The translations under genes were made by a program, and so were the position numbers. A stretch of 64,000 nt of DNA from Crotophaga sulcirostris (Eukaryota; Chordata; Aves; Cuculiformes; Crotophagidae), in the NCBI GenBank assembly GCA_013397455.1, contig VYZB01000167.1:1304758-1368757 (forward strand), read 5' to 3'. Positions 13,101 through 25,801 of the stretch are shown here, one piece after another (the first letter of the stretch is position 1; each line of letters begins with the position of its first letter). The notes beneath the pieces are model-generated. The model worked only from the letters and a program-made list of their open reading frames with translations. It was not told where the DNA came from and ran no database searches.

Positions 13101-14522
13101 TAGCACTTTAATAATCAGACCTATTCACTTTTATAAAATGGATTTCATGCTTTTGAAATGCATTTCTGTAAAGCTTTTGCAGGTAGGGGAGGGAGAGGTT
13201 ACTGCTGGTGGCAGTGGCAATATAAAGAACGTAAGCCCCAGTCTTATGCTTAACAGCACTTAAACAGAACATTTATTCAGGAAAGGATTTCTGTGGCAGT
13301 GGAAGAGCTGTAGTCTCCTTGCCCACAGCACTCAATTTGTCCTTTCCCATACTGGGTGGGAGAGTAAGTAGCAAGGAACAAATTTTCAGTGTCCTCAGTC
13401 TTGCATTTAAAAGACTACATCATTTCTCTCTCTAAATTCTCCTGTTTAGTTTACTGCTGTCTATGGGATTAGGTAATCTATGAATGTTACCCTCACATAA
13501 ATTGCGATGGTGCTGACATTTAAAGGAAATCAATAAATCAATAAAAATGTTCCTCAGTGCAACATATTTTGATATTCATACTCGTCACCAAAACTCTAGA
13601 GTTGCAATTACAGCAAAATTGTTGTGCTCAAAGAAGTTAACATTTTAATGCACGCATGCTAATTTATGGCAGATGCAAGATTGGGTCAAACTATAATTCT
13701 GATTATAGTTCTGGAACTAGCTACACTCCTATTAGTGGCATAGATGTTGCCTCAGACAACCCTGTCTAATGTTTATGTTGGGCACATTTTGTAATTTGTC
13801 GTTACTGGAAAGAAATCCCTGGCTCACATCAACATGAATGATGAAGCAGCTACTCATAGTGAGGACCAATATTATCTTTATAAAATCGATAGCTCCTTCC
13901 TGAGTTACTGTGAATATATTGTAAAATGAAGCCATACTTTGATAGTGTAATCTCTCCAGCTTTTGTTTAAAGGCTCTCTACACTTTCTGTTACTATTGAA
14001 TTAATAAATATTAGAGTAGTCCTTTGCATTTTAGGCTCTAGAAGTGGGTTCTTGGGCTACAGCAGCAGAAAAAAAAGGAACTTTAGAATCTGCCATAAAG
14101 TGTGTGTTTCTGTGTGTCCATAATCTACACAGAAATAAAACATATGTATGATTGTGAATTGTCATATGTCAAGTTGCATTTATCATGCATTCCTGATTGC
14201 TTTTCCTGCCTATTCCACATAGTCTATTATCAAGGAGAGTCTCTGATATTCTTGTATTCTGATAATGCAGTTTTTACACTGTGTTTAAAGATTAAAAGTT
14301 GTTTTATTCCCTAATACAGAATTGTATCCTTTCACTCCTGCCCTATCAAAAAACATTTACACAAAAAGCTGTCCAGAGTTTATACCAGGTAATATTCTGA
14401 CCCCCATTGGTGACAGATACAAAAGAAATTTGCAGGTGCCGAGTATTTATGGCAAAGCTTAAGGCAACTTCTAGAAATACTTCCCTGATACCTCAGGATA
14501 TAAAATTATGCTAACTCATTGT

Positions 14523-14554
14523 CTGTGTGTGTGCGCAAGTGTGTGTGTATATAC
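14523..14554. repeat. Interrupted (TG)n microsatellite
   Basis: Two TG runs separated by cgcaag, followed by tatata. A typical intronic dinucleotide microsatellite, probably polymorphic. Confidence 0.85.
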
Positions 14555-15063
14555 AACGTAATTTAATGAATATTGTTTCCTATCCCTCTCCTATTGACCC
14601 ATGGAGTCTTACGCTCTAGGTTATTAAAATATCTTACTTGATAGGCATCCTGTTTCCATCATGACTAGATTGTGGTTTAGACTACATAACTAATCATGGA
14701 TTGAACACCAGAATACTAAAAGCATTTGTGAGTAGCATTATTACACTGTGCTGCTTTTTTGTAGTAGACAATCAGGGAGCAGCTTAAAAAAAATGTAGTC
14801 TTCCTTTTAAGAGTTTAGTGATGCAGCATGGAATTAGCAATGCTTCATCCTTCTTTACAGTCCTTAGAGCAAGCAAGAAAGAGAGGCAGAAACATTTTAA
14901 AATCTAAATGCTTCTCAGGGTTATCTGAGGACTGATATAATTCACACTCCAGACTTTCCCTTAGGTTTTGTTTAAAAGTAACAGTTTAGCCATTACTGGC
15001 CAGGACTGTGGGCCCACATGCTGAAGGCTGTGACTCCCTGAAGATTTATGACTTTCTTCCCCT

Positions 15064-15075
15064 CCCCCCCCCCCC
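15064..15075. repeat. Poly-C tract (12 C)
   Basis: A run of twelve C followed directly by AG and four T, which makes a strong-looking but probably unused 3' splice-site motif about 730 bp upstream of exon 50. Confidence 0.9.
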
Positions 15076-15279
15076 AGTTTTTTGATAGGTGTAAGAACGT
15101 GTTCTGCACTTGATAATACCAATTGCAGAGGTTTTATTGATGAGGTTTTTTTAAAGTAGATAATTTGCCTTTCTCTTTTAATTTAAAAAATTAGTATCTG
15201 AGATTTGTGGTGATGGGAAATTCCACCTCTCTACGGTATGTTAGTGAAGAAGTCGTCCTATGTGCCCTATGTGTAAAGG

Positions 15280-15605
15280 CTGATTGAAAAGGGAGCAGGA
15301 CTGGCCAGTACTCCCTGGGAGCAGGGAGCAGCAGGGACTCCCTGCTGGGCTGCAGGACAGTGTCACCAGCCAGGGCCCCTGCCTGAAAGCAGGGTAGGCC
15401 AAGGGTCTGCCAAGGATGGGCTTCAGGAACAGACCCAGTGAGGGGAACCAGAGCCAAACACAGCTCCAGGTGGCTAGACAGGGCCAAGGTGATGGGAATG
15501 AAGTCAATCTGTGCTTAGGGTCAGGCAGCTGTGCTGGCTCTAGGTTGGTCCTGAGCTTCAGTAGCCAAATTTTGAGGAAGAAAGATGCCTTGAGGACCCT
15601 GGTAT
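15280..15605. other. GC-rich island of unknown origin in intron 49
   Basis: About 320 bp of GC-rich sequence with internal inverted words (cagcagggactccctgctg), ending roughly 200 bp before exon 50. Open frames exist on both strands (15191-15507 on -, 15416-15610 on +), as GC-rich composition predicts, and none shows a domain. It resembles the 7.9-8.5 kb island in composition, but I could not align the two convincingly. Origin is unknown. Confidence 0.5.
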
Positions 15606-15722
15606 CATGAAGCTCTTTTGCAGACCAGCTGGGAAGGATTTTACTTGCTGTTTCTGTCTTTTTGGCTTTCTTTCAATTCATGTTGTTGACCAGGTGGAGG
15701 GCAATAAAGTTAAATCACTGTA

Positions 15723-15775
15723 TTTTACATTGATTGTAAATTACATTAAATATAATTTTACATTAATTGTAAATT
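15723..15775. repeat. Duplicated 20-bp palindrome-like element upstream of exon 50
   Basis: ttttacattgattgtaaatt (15723-15742) recurs with one change as ttttacattaattgtaaatt (15756-15775), start-to-start spacing 33 bp. Each copy is a short imperfect palindrome (tttac...gtaaa). The second copy ends 26 nt before the first base of exon 50, so the pair overlaps the region where the branch point should lie. Any effect on splicing is inference. Confidence 0.85.
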
Positions 15776-15801
15776 TCTTGTAATTTTATATTCTATTCTA
15801 G

Positions 15802-15910
15802 AAAAAATTAGAAGACTTGAATGCTGACTGGAAGGCAATTCACCACTTAATTCAAAAACTAAAGGAAAAGCCAGCATTAGGAGCCCTTGGCCCTGTCTCT
15901 TCAGGTGTCT
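15802..15910 (+). CDS. DMD: Dystrophin exon 50 (human numbering), internal coding exon
   Basis: The frame starts KKLEDLNADWKAIHHLIQKL and continues through KEKPALGALGPVSSGV, then one base of the next codon. It encodes the last helix of the spectrin-like repeat, with heptad-like LED..W..I..L spacing, and the first part of the Pro/Gly/Ser-rich hinge 3. The acceptor is ttctattctag, ending at 15801, with a weak, A-interrupted pyrimidine tract. The donor is TCT|gtaagt at 15911, a near-consensus site. Length is 109 bp, identical to human exon 50, with phase 0 entry and phase 1 exit, so loss of this exon alone would shift the frame. No ATG falls in frame, so a start-codon-based search misses it. The helical part is well conserved. 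The hinge part differs strongly from human, as expected for a flexible linker. Confidence 0.97.
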
Positions 15911-17817
15911 GTAAGTACTTCAGTATATACATCTTTGGAAATTAATTACAAATCACACAGTTAAAATGAAAATGGCTGGAGACTATCTAAATTCATTCTG
16001 CATCCTTACAAATTTCAGCTTTAGCTTGTAAATAGGAAGTGTGTAGTGTGGCGTTCAACTTTTTTTTCTCGTTTCCTTTTGATTTTGTGTAATGTGTCCC
16101 AGAAGACAAATTAAATTATGGATTTCATGAAATGATTACAGCATGCTTTTCAAATTATTACTGTTTCAAAGTCTTGTTCCTTTATTCTATGAAGAGAGGG
16201 GATGAGATATTGACATTTTACATACATTAATGGAGAAAATACTATGAAGGAAGAAGAATTATTTAAATTAGAAGATAATAATGGTACAGGTAAAGTGGAC
16301 ATAAATTGGTCACAGAATGAAATTCTGAAATTACTTTTTATGATAGGGCAATGAACTGAGACTGTTTGAAGACAAAGCTTATGTATTCATAAAAACTGTT
16401 GTATAAGAACATGATAAGAGTAATACTGCAGTTAAGCATTAAATTGGTGACATACATCTCTGGGTGCCTTGAGTTCATGAATCCACAACAAGAGACTTGA
16501 TTTTCATTTAATTTGAACTCTTTAGACAATATTTATATTAGATGCTTCTCATATCTCTGCACCTGCTGGTTCCTTACAAGGATTACAAACTCATTTTTAT
16601 CTCCTTGACAAATGGATTTTATTTCCCACTGCTTTCCTTTGAAATGTAGTGATTAAGCATAGGTGGAAAAGAAATACGTTATGGTAGCACTAGGTTAATT
16701 CTGAGTTTCTAAAGTCTCTTAGATTCTTTACCTGATATTCAACTCTCTCATTTGTGTGGATGAAGAATATTACTCACCTGTACAATTTCTAAAGCTGCTC
16801 ATCAGATGTGGGAGCAGAAAGAGCTACCCCACCCCATCAGGTTGCCTGTAACTCTGGCTATTATACAGCTGCAGTAGTCACCTGGGATTGCATTACTTGT
16901 AGGATGTTGATTCCTGTTGCTTTTAACATGTTTTGATGGGTAGCATACAAGAAAAGTTGAAATTGGAGAATTTTCTGCCTTCATCTGGCAACTCTCTAGA
17001 ACAGCAAAGCAGAATTTTTTTTTTCACAGAGAACTAAATAGTTGCACCATATAGACAAAATCCAGAATATTCAATACCACAAAACTGTCCAACTTCTGTC
17101 AGGATAGCATGTATCGATTCAAGCAAAGCAGGTGTCTTGCTTTTGACATGTTGAATCTTAGTAAATAGGAACTGTCATTTAGTTTTAGTCATTTAGAACT
17201 ACTGCAGTTCCAGTGACAATTCAGTTTTCAAAATTCATTTCGTTTCTAAAAAGGGCTAAATACCACTAGTATTTTTTAAAACTTGTAGTACAGCACTATC
17301 CTTGCTCTGCAGGTTTTTGTTCTAAGGCATGCTATAGAAATTCATGTAATGACGTAGGGGAACTGGAGGAGATACAACATAATATTTTGCTCTGCTGGGT
17401 CACTAAACTTGCCATGTCAGTCTGGTATGTCAGCAGGTTGTGTCAGATTCCAGGGGGAGGGAGCGTAGTGAGTTGTGGATTTGCTGTTACAAAGGAAATA
17501 GTACTAACGGAACAAGAAAGAGAACTCAGAGTAGAGGTATAAGTGATCCCTATAGTAAGTCATCTTTAGCTGAAGAACTGCAGAATTACTCATTTACCTT
17601 AATTCAAGATGTAGGCTCTGGCTATTAACATTTCTGAGACTTAGCAGGTGGAATTATACATGCAGAAAATGAAAGCACTGGTGTTCTATAAAGGATTAAG
17701 CAGGAAGTAAGATTGATTTCCTTTCTGTTGCCAAGAGCACTTGAAATTTGAACCTGTGCTTGTAACACTAATAATTTTTTTTTATTTAAGTCAGTATACT
17801 GCCATCACATCATTTTA

Positions 17818-18192
17818 GATGTATCGCCATAGAAATGTAGGGTTCAGAAGGGACCTGGGGAGACATCTGTACCTCTTGCTCAAAGCACAGTCAATTAGCA
17901 CAGGTTGTTCAGGGTCATGTCCAGTCAGGTTTTGAATATCTCCAAGGATGGAGACTCCATAACCTCTCCAGGCAACCTGTTCCACTCTTAAATAAAAAAA
18001 AAAAAAAAGCTGCTTCTTCTGTTTAAATAGAATTTCCACCATTTCAGGTTTTGCATCGTGCTTCTCATCCTGTCTCTGGGCATCAATGAAGAGAGTCTGG
18101 CTCTGTCTTCTTTAACTCACCAATCAGATATTTATACACATGGATATGACCCTCCTGAGCCTTCTCTTTTCCAGGCTGAGACAGCACGTTTC
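17818..18192 (-). mobile_element. CR1 LINE, 5'-truncated 3' end
   Basis: The + strand carries the reverse complement of a CR1 3' region: gggttcagaagggacctggg, then caggttttgaatatctccaa, ggatggagactccataacct, and further on gagccttctcttttccaggc. The element's 3' end is at the left near 17818. The right edge near 18192 is where similarity to the CR1 coding end stops, fitting the usual 5' truncation. Inside it, a run of 15 A (17994-18008) has expanded where the element normally has a short A-rich patch. The sequence is diverged and cannot code. Confidence 0.9.
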
Positions 18193-18242
18193 TGCAAACA
18201 TAGAATGTTACTAAAGTATTTGTCTATGCAGTTAAAAAAAAC

Positions 18243-18261
18243 GGGAGGGGGGAAGGGAGGG
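18243..18261 (+). other. G-quadruplex motif
   Basis: The order is GGG, A, GGGGGG, AA, GGG, A, GGG, which is four G-runs with loops of 1-2 bases. It matches the standard intramolecular quadruplex pattern on the coding strand of DMD, so it would also be present in the pre-mRNA. It lies about 50 bp beyond the CR1 edge and is preceded by a run of A. Confidence 0.8.
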
Positions 18262-21200
18262 AAGAGATTGAATGGTATGGTTTTTGTTATGCTATGCTAC
18301 AGGTTCTGTAGTTATTTTAACTACTTAAGGATATAGACATTCTTATAGACTTACTTGTTCTGTGCTGCTGATTCTTACGAAATATGCACTGATGTGCATA
18401 GAGACTCAAACTGGGTATGGGAGAGCTAGCTTTAACAAAGACTCCCAAAATCTAAACTATCTCATTAAAGGCCATTGTTAAAGAAAGATGCACAAAGTAA
18501 TTTTGGAAGGACTCTGAAGCTCTTGGCAGTGTCTCCTGTTGCCAATTGTTCACTTCCTTATTCTATAGGGACTTTTGTGGACATCAGGATTTAATAATGT
18601 TGACATCTGTGTTTGAGACAAGGGAATGAAGATGTAGTTGGCTAACCTCTACTGCACTGTCAGGTATCATTTGGTCTAGTCTGGCTACAAGATCTCAGCC
18701 AGAGGGTCTTACTAAATATACCATCTGGTTCCTGTTACAGACGTAAAGGACCCTGTTTATAATTATTTCTAGGTCTGTGTGTTATAGTTTCTTCAGCAGA
18801 AGAAGAACCTAAAAAAAAGTGCTTAATATCCCACTATTCCAGTGTGCCCTCAGGCATAATGAACAAGAATTACTTTTCCAGCTTGGAAAATGTACTTAGC
18901 TGAAGGGTATGTCTTAAACCTTAGCAAAGATTGACTTCCAAAACAAGATGATTCAGGAAGGAAATCACACTTGCTATGTGTACTTGACATGATAACATGA
19001 AATTGTTTGAGTGTCTGTATCCAAATACCTTGGTGCATTGCTTAGCCAGCAGTTTGAAAACATTTTATGCAGAGGAAATGCAGTTTTGGAATGTGCTTTA
19101 CTGGAGGGACAGATTTTAATAGTATTGTTAGCATTCATATGAGATTTTTTGTGCTGAAGTGCTACCACAGTATTTACTTAATAGGTCAGGTAAATTTATA
19201 TAGTGCTTTGTAAACCAAAGTGAATATATCTATGTGGATAGACTGTGGGGTGGGAGGCATTCCTGACTTTTGTCCTGAGGTTGACATTTTCCATTATTTG
19301 CCTTCATTCAATTAAGGCATTAAGAATAAAATGTGGCCCCTTTCATTTAGAGATTTATTTGAAAATACAGTTTCTTAAAAAGGATATGTATTTATTTTCA
19401 GTCATGCTATAATTGAAGTTAGTGAAACTTTAAAAACAACTGCGAATGAATAGAGCTGGAAATACTTTGTCAACAAATTTCACATTATGCATGTGCAACT
19501 AATAAAACTGTGAGTGGTACATTGTGTTGGTAAACTTGTGATTTGTTTAACTTATTCAGTGAATGGTACTTTGTGTATATTCAATTTCATTTTTTCTTCC
19601 TGAATTTTTACACAACTTTTTTTCTTTTTGTGTGAAATATCTACTCAATTGAAACAGAAAAATGTGTAACTGTGAAATGAAGAAAAAAAGAGAATGAGAC
19701 TTAGTGTCAATTGTGATGGTGAAATTACTTCCAAAATTAAGTAGAATTTATTCCTTTAAACTTTACAAGTTATCAGTCTTATTTTGGAGCATTGTTTGTA
19801 TCAGGTTTGAAAAGAAAAAGATAAGAAAAAATAATTGGTTTTGGTTTACAGATTGTAGCAGAAGTAAAGTTGCATTTGATAGAAAGGCCCTATGTGCATC
19901 ATTAGTTATTGTGTATTTAATACAAAGACTTTGAAGAATTCTCATGTTATATCACGGGAACTCATAACACTAGTCATCAGCTTTAGGTATCTTTCTTCGA
20001 ACGCATACAATCAAAGCTGTTCTGTGTTTTCAGTATAATTTACCTTGGGAGTAGGAGTAAGAGGCTGCAGGCACAGAGCTATAGATGAGGCTTCCATATA
20101 TAGGGGAAGAAAGCTTTTCAGGATGTATTGTAGAATGAATAAGGAAGAATGGAAGAGGAGTGATGTGTCAAGCTGAGTCCATTGAAAGCAAGTTGTAACA
20201 TGAAGATTGTGAGCTGCAGTAACTCGACCAGCTGATTTAACCAAAACAGAATTCATCACTTATTAGCTCATATATTCAACTGGTCTGTAGAAAAAAGATT
20301 CACAGCAGTGACGTCTAGAATTTATAATACCTTGAGTTTTGGAGTTTGAATTAAAAGAATGATATTTGTGAATCTAGGGAAACTAGTGACAACAGAATTT
20401 CATTTGCTTGTCTTTTGGTATTTTAGTTGGAGTGCTTTTTAAGGTATGTCTTCTTCTGTTTGGGAAAGTTTAGTTTGCCTCTTATTTCTCCATGAAACAA
20501 GTCCTCACCTGGACTAGGCATACTGCTTTGTCCTAGGCTTGTAATATCTTCCAAAATAGTTCTTGGAAAAAAAATCACTAGTGTTAGTCTCTAGGTATAT
20601 GTATTGCTGTGCCTTACTATATCTGACATTCATGTGCACTGCTTGGAATGTAATATAGCGTATGAAATATGTACTGGTGCTACTAAAAATACAGAGTTCC
20701 TGAGACTGTAGATTCTTAAGGAAAATTAGAAACAAACAAAATCATTTATGTGAAAATACGTAGCTTTATGAAATAAGGTAAGCTTTAAAACTAAGATCCA
20801 GTGACTTCAGAAGCTGAAAGTGCTTCTGTAGTGCTACTGTCTGTATTTTATGCATCCAGAATTTTCTTTTATTTTCATATTAAATGCGTAGTTGAGTGAT
20901 CTATTATTCTGTATTGGTTAGTTCTAAGATAAAGAGATGTACAGTTTGGGCATAGCAGTATCCTGCATTGTGAAGACTGCTCTGTTAAATTTCTGATATC
21001 ATATTTGGTTTAATATTTTCAGTGGGGATGAAGGATTCTTTGTTTTTGAAACTATAACTCTTGAAAGATATTAATTCCATGATTTCAGAGCTGGATCACG
21101 TAATGTCCCAATGCCTTTTTAAAATAAACAAACCATTTGTTTTAAAGAGATATTCAAAAGACAGTGACAAAAATGTAAGAAACAAAATGACAACTGCTGG

Positions 21201-24200
21201 CTTTAGGCAAAAATACACAATAGACACTATTTTCTTTTTTGTAGTATTTCATACCTAATGTACTCTGAGGCAGTCGTTTATAAATTATGCACAGTGCTTG
21301 AGTGAACACGTAGGCAGTAGCTCAGAACTGTATTTCTCAGAATTTCCAAATGCTACTTAAAAATATTTGTGCCTTTCATTATGTGCACCTGAAAAGATAA
21401 TAATATGTGTACTCAGAGGGTAAATTAAAAGCAAATATACAAATCAGATATTAGAGTGTATGTATTGTTTATAGCAGCTGTCATAGTATAATTGAGACTA
21501 AGAATACTCAAAATAATTCCTTGGGGAATACTGAACAATCTAAGAATGTGTGTGTCTACAGTGTTTTTAACACTAATGCAAATGTGTTGATATTTAAAAC
21601 TACATTGTGCATAACATTCACCATTTCAAAGAACTGTGCTATCAGCTATTAAAATGCTTGTGTATGGGACATTGTAGATATTTAATTTCGCAGAACCATT
21701 CTCCATGGAGTTGAAAAGCTAAAAATCCACAGTGTGCATCTGTTGTGACAAGTAGTTCTACACAGAATTAGAAGGCAACGCTACTACTAGTAGTCCATTT
21801 TAGTTAACATTCATTTTAGAACACCAGTAAAGAAGACGGCTAGCAGAGAGTTGTAATAGACAGGAATGTTATTTCCAATAATGCCTATGTCCAGCATTGT
21901 ATGGGATTTGATACTCGTGCATGTAGACTCTAAAGAAAATGTCTATTTTTAATATCAGTTATCTTTCTGTTTAACTTTATAGTAAGTTTTACTAAAACAA
22001 AATGTAAGAGGAAAAATGATCAGGGAACAATGCAATAGGGATGTATCACAGAGGATACCTTGAGTTCTTGAATTAGTGGGGAGCAATAAGAGTAGGCTTT
22101 TCCTTAAGTCATCTGCCTTAAAAAGGTTGCTCAATCTCTTCAAGGTGGAGTAGTAAAGGAATATATTGTTGTCTTTACCTTTCCTTTTTGTTGCAGGAAT
22201 AAATAAAAGTTTATAGACATAATTTTAATTTTCTTAATCTTGAGTCATTGTACTCCATAGGCTTCTGTTGTAAAGATCTTCACAGATACCAACCTGAGTT
22301 GGTCCCATTAAGTGTGCATTGCCATATATCTAGTTTCCTGATGGTGTTCAAGAAGGAAGTTGCCTGATTATTCCATCTGATTTTCATTAAGATGCTTTTT
22401 AGCTTCTAACACATGTGCCACATCTAACAAATAGCAATATGGCATAAAACTGAATCTGTTACCATTTGATTGGAGATTTTTCAAGGTCAGGACCTAGTTT
22501 CACAAGCAGTTCTATTTTTCAGTACAACTGACATCAGACGCAAGCTGAAGACAAACTTGTCTAATAAAGCTTTCAGATTCAATTTTCTCTCTGCATATAG
22601 CTTCAGGAATCTCTGGAGGTCATTCACAGCATGTGCTGCAACACCAACAGGGAGACATAATGAAAAGAGTCTAGATAAAAAGCTGACACTATGCCTTCAG
22701 AGCTATGTGAATAAAAACATAATAAGCAAGTTTATAAACGCAAATCTCTATGATTCTCAGAATTTCTATCTTGATCTTTATAACATATCTTGATGTGAGG
22801 ATTTGTTTCTGGATTATCTGACAGTTGAATAATACACCCAAAATGTACCTAAGCTACAAAAGCCCTATTTAAATCAAAAGAAAGAAGGTTACAACTTTAT
22901 ATTTAACATCCTTTTTCAGGGGGTCTCACAGTAGGTTATTCTTTGAAAGGATTTCTAATAAACAGGTGTGACAGTGCAGTTTACAAAGGAAATGTGGACT
23001 TTTACTTTGGTTTTTCTGGGCTCAGTTGGTTAAATGAAACTCACTCTGGGTTACTACAGAGAATTTTTATTATGCTCATACCTATGATGAAATGTAAATC
23101 AGAAAGTGAAAACAGGAGCTGGCTGCTTTACTGTTATTAAAGACAATATGAAATCGAGGTCTACTTATTCTATTCTATAACAAGTTGATGAAAGTGCAGC
23201 TGTCAAGATTTGTGATGTAAATAAGATTAATACTATCATCAGTCTTTCTAAGGACCACATTCACCCATTCCATTTTGAAAATACAATCTGGTATTTTCTT
23301 CTGAGGAGCAGGCTTTGCAGCTTGTTTTCTTTCATTTAATTTCTTGATCAATAGTTAGCAACAGCAGTATATACAGGATTCATTTTGATTAAATCTCATG
23401 AAATGTGAACGATAGCATGCTGCAGAATACATCAGACTATTATTGATAACCTATACCAGGTGAAAGCACAGAACTAAGTTATAGTTATGGTAGGTCTTTT
23501 TTGCATGGCTCATGTAACATGGCTCAGGAAGGAATTAAATTAATGTGTATTTTTCTCTAGAACTATATTCAGCACACACTGCAGAATCTGATGTTAGTAA
23601 TTTTCAAGAAATGTGGCAACAACACAATTGCATCATTTTTAAAACACAGATCTATAGCATCAATAATTAGAATTAGTTTATTCTGGAAGATTTGGAAAAA
23701 AAGGATTCTCATTAAAGTCCCTAGCAAAAAAGTATCTGTAATCGAAATGGTAATTTAGACTCTTTTCCAGTTTTTCTCCTATTTTCTAGCTTTACATCAA
23801 ATATTTTTTCCATGCTTTAAACTCACCTCTTTCCCTTCTTTTTTGTTACAGTAACCTGAATTACTATAATATTTTACTATACAGATAGAATGTGCTTGCA
23901 GATAGCCGTAATCTGTCTTTTCTGTTTCCTTTTATATGGTAATTAGGTCTATTGGCACCTACATTATGTGAACATCTCTTTAATTTGCTAGAATACTACA
24001 AAGTGTTAGGTCTTTCTGCACACAGTCCTCTTGACCCATGTGCTTGCTGTTCTTCCTTGACTTGTCTTTTAAAAGAGCAAAACAAGCTGGCCTTTCCTTC
24101 TGAAAGGAGCGGTGCTCAGTGCCATCCTGGTCATGTCTTACCGACAAATGCAATGGCATTTGTCATCCATCCTAATATTGCTGAGGTGACTGGAGCTGCC

Positions 24201-25778
24201 ACAGAGTTAGGTCTGCTCCACAGAGAAACAGCCAACAAAAGAACATGAGCAAGTGATGATGAGCAGAGTGGAGGCCACAGAGAATGAGTAACAAAGCTCA
24301 TAATTGCTTCTAATGTTTCTGCTCTAGCAGAGGACATGAGACAATGAAAGAAAGATAGACTTGTTTCTTAGACTGTAGAAGGCTAAAATGAGGAGAAGAT
24401 GGCAAATGAAAACCTCTTCTACTCCGGCTAGAAAATTATTTAATCTTGCTGTTTATATGAAGCTTGTCACTGAAATATCAGACCGCTGTCTTTGCTTGTA
24501 TCAGGGACCATAGTAATAGACATATGCAGGTAGAGATTTGCATTACTGAGATTTCCTTCAAAAATAGATCAGTGGTCAGATGACACTTAAGTTCCTAAAG
24601 GCAATTTTTCCTAAGGTCAAACTAAAATAGCTGGAAGAGCAATAGAAGTTCATTTGACCTGAATAGTAAGCTTTGTATGTGTTTTCATAAGAATGCTTGA
24701 CAAGTGTTTCTCAAAGTAGTACAAGGCAAGATATTTTAACATTTCTGATAAAAGAGTGGAAGGTGCTTGCAGTAGTTTGAGGAATTACTTCATTAAAGCC
24801 AGCGTGGCAGTGATGATGTTGCCTTCTCTAGTTTTGAACAAGTTTTTATTTCTGCAGAATTTTTCTCTCTAAGAATAAGGGTAGACTTGAAAATTTTTGC
24901 ATGAATACTGTAATGCTGTTAACCTAGCTAGTAACTGAACTCTGATTATTTCAAAGATTCTTCAAATCTGTCCTATTTCGGGGTCTTTTTTGTGGGGCTT
25001 TTTTTTTTGTTTTACATTTTATGTTTTTTCTTTACACTTCATGGTACCAAATAATTCCACTGTCTGTTCGGTATTCTTAAGAGACCACTCTGTATCTGTG
25101 TACTGTTTTTTTACACTTTTTTCTTCAGAATTCCCCTTGGCTAGCATAGCAATTTATGCCATTTAAATCAATCTGTAGATCTTAAAAATTAGAAGAGGTG
25201 ATTTTCATAAGATTGTAAAAGTTGGAGCTGCTGGCTATATGTGTTTTTTTTCTGTATATCAAAGAAGTAGCTGCCAGAATTCGGTTACATGCCAATAGCA
25301 GTACACTGGAAATGTAAATTGTTGTCATATAGATTGACTACAATTGAAAGCTGAATACTAAATCAAGAAACTTGTTACTTTCACTGACAAAAGGCATACT
25401 GAGAGGTGCTTGCATCATTTGTGACAGATGTTGTCACAACGTTTTTTATAAGGCAAGAATGTGACAGAATTTGATGGAACACCATGGCAGCTGTAGTACA
25501 AAACATTCATTTCCATGAAACCGTTTTGTAACAACTGCAATAGCTGCTTCTCAAAAGAACTTATATCCTTTGTAAAACAACAACAACCAAAAAATATTTT
25601 CTGTGGGGCTACAAATAATACTGCATTTAGAAAACAACAACAGAAAAAAGACTTTTTTAAAAAAGAATGTTGTACTTCTTGAACTGAAACTCTTCAGATG
25701 TCCTAGAAATGATTGTGCGTGTCTCTAGATATTGGGAAACTTAATTGGAGATACAAGAATGAATTACTGAAAACACTT

Positions 25779-25801
25779 GGGGCGGGAGGGTAGAGAGAGG
25801 G
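25779..25801 (+). other. Weak G-quadruplex motif
   Basis: Runs GGGG, GGG, GGG and GGG with loops C, A and an 8-base tagagaga. The last loop is just over the usual 7-base limit, so the call is tentative. Confidence 0.5.

Larger units (their letters stand above)
10135..15801 (+). other. DMD: DMD intron 49
   Basis: Complete 5667 bp intron between exons 49 and 50, with donor gtaatg and acceptor tctattctag. It contains a TG/CA dinucleotide tract (14523-14554), a run of 12 C at 15064-15075, a GC-rich island (about 15280-15600) and a duplicated 20-bp element just upstream of exon 50. No transposon was recognised. The remainder (10135-14520 and 14560-15060) is plain AT-rich intron in which I see nothing further. 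Confidence 0.9.

Noticed and set aside
15064..15080. Poly-C followed by AG as a cryptic exon acceptor
   Set aside because: No downstream open segment with a plausible donor and dystrophin-like sequence. It is most likely just a homopolymer tract.
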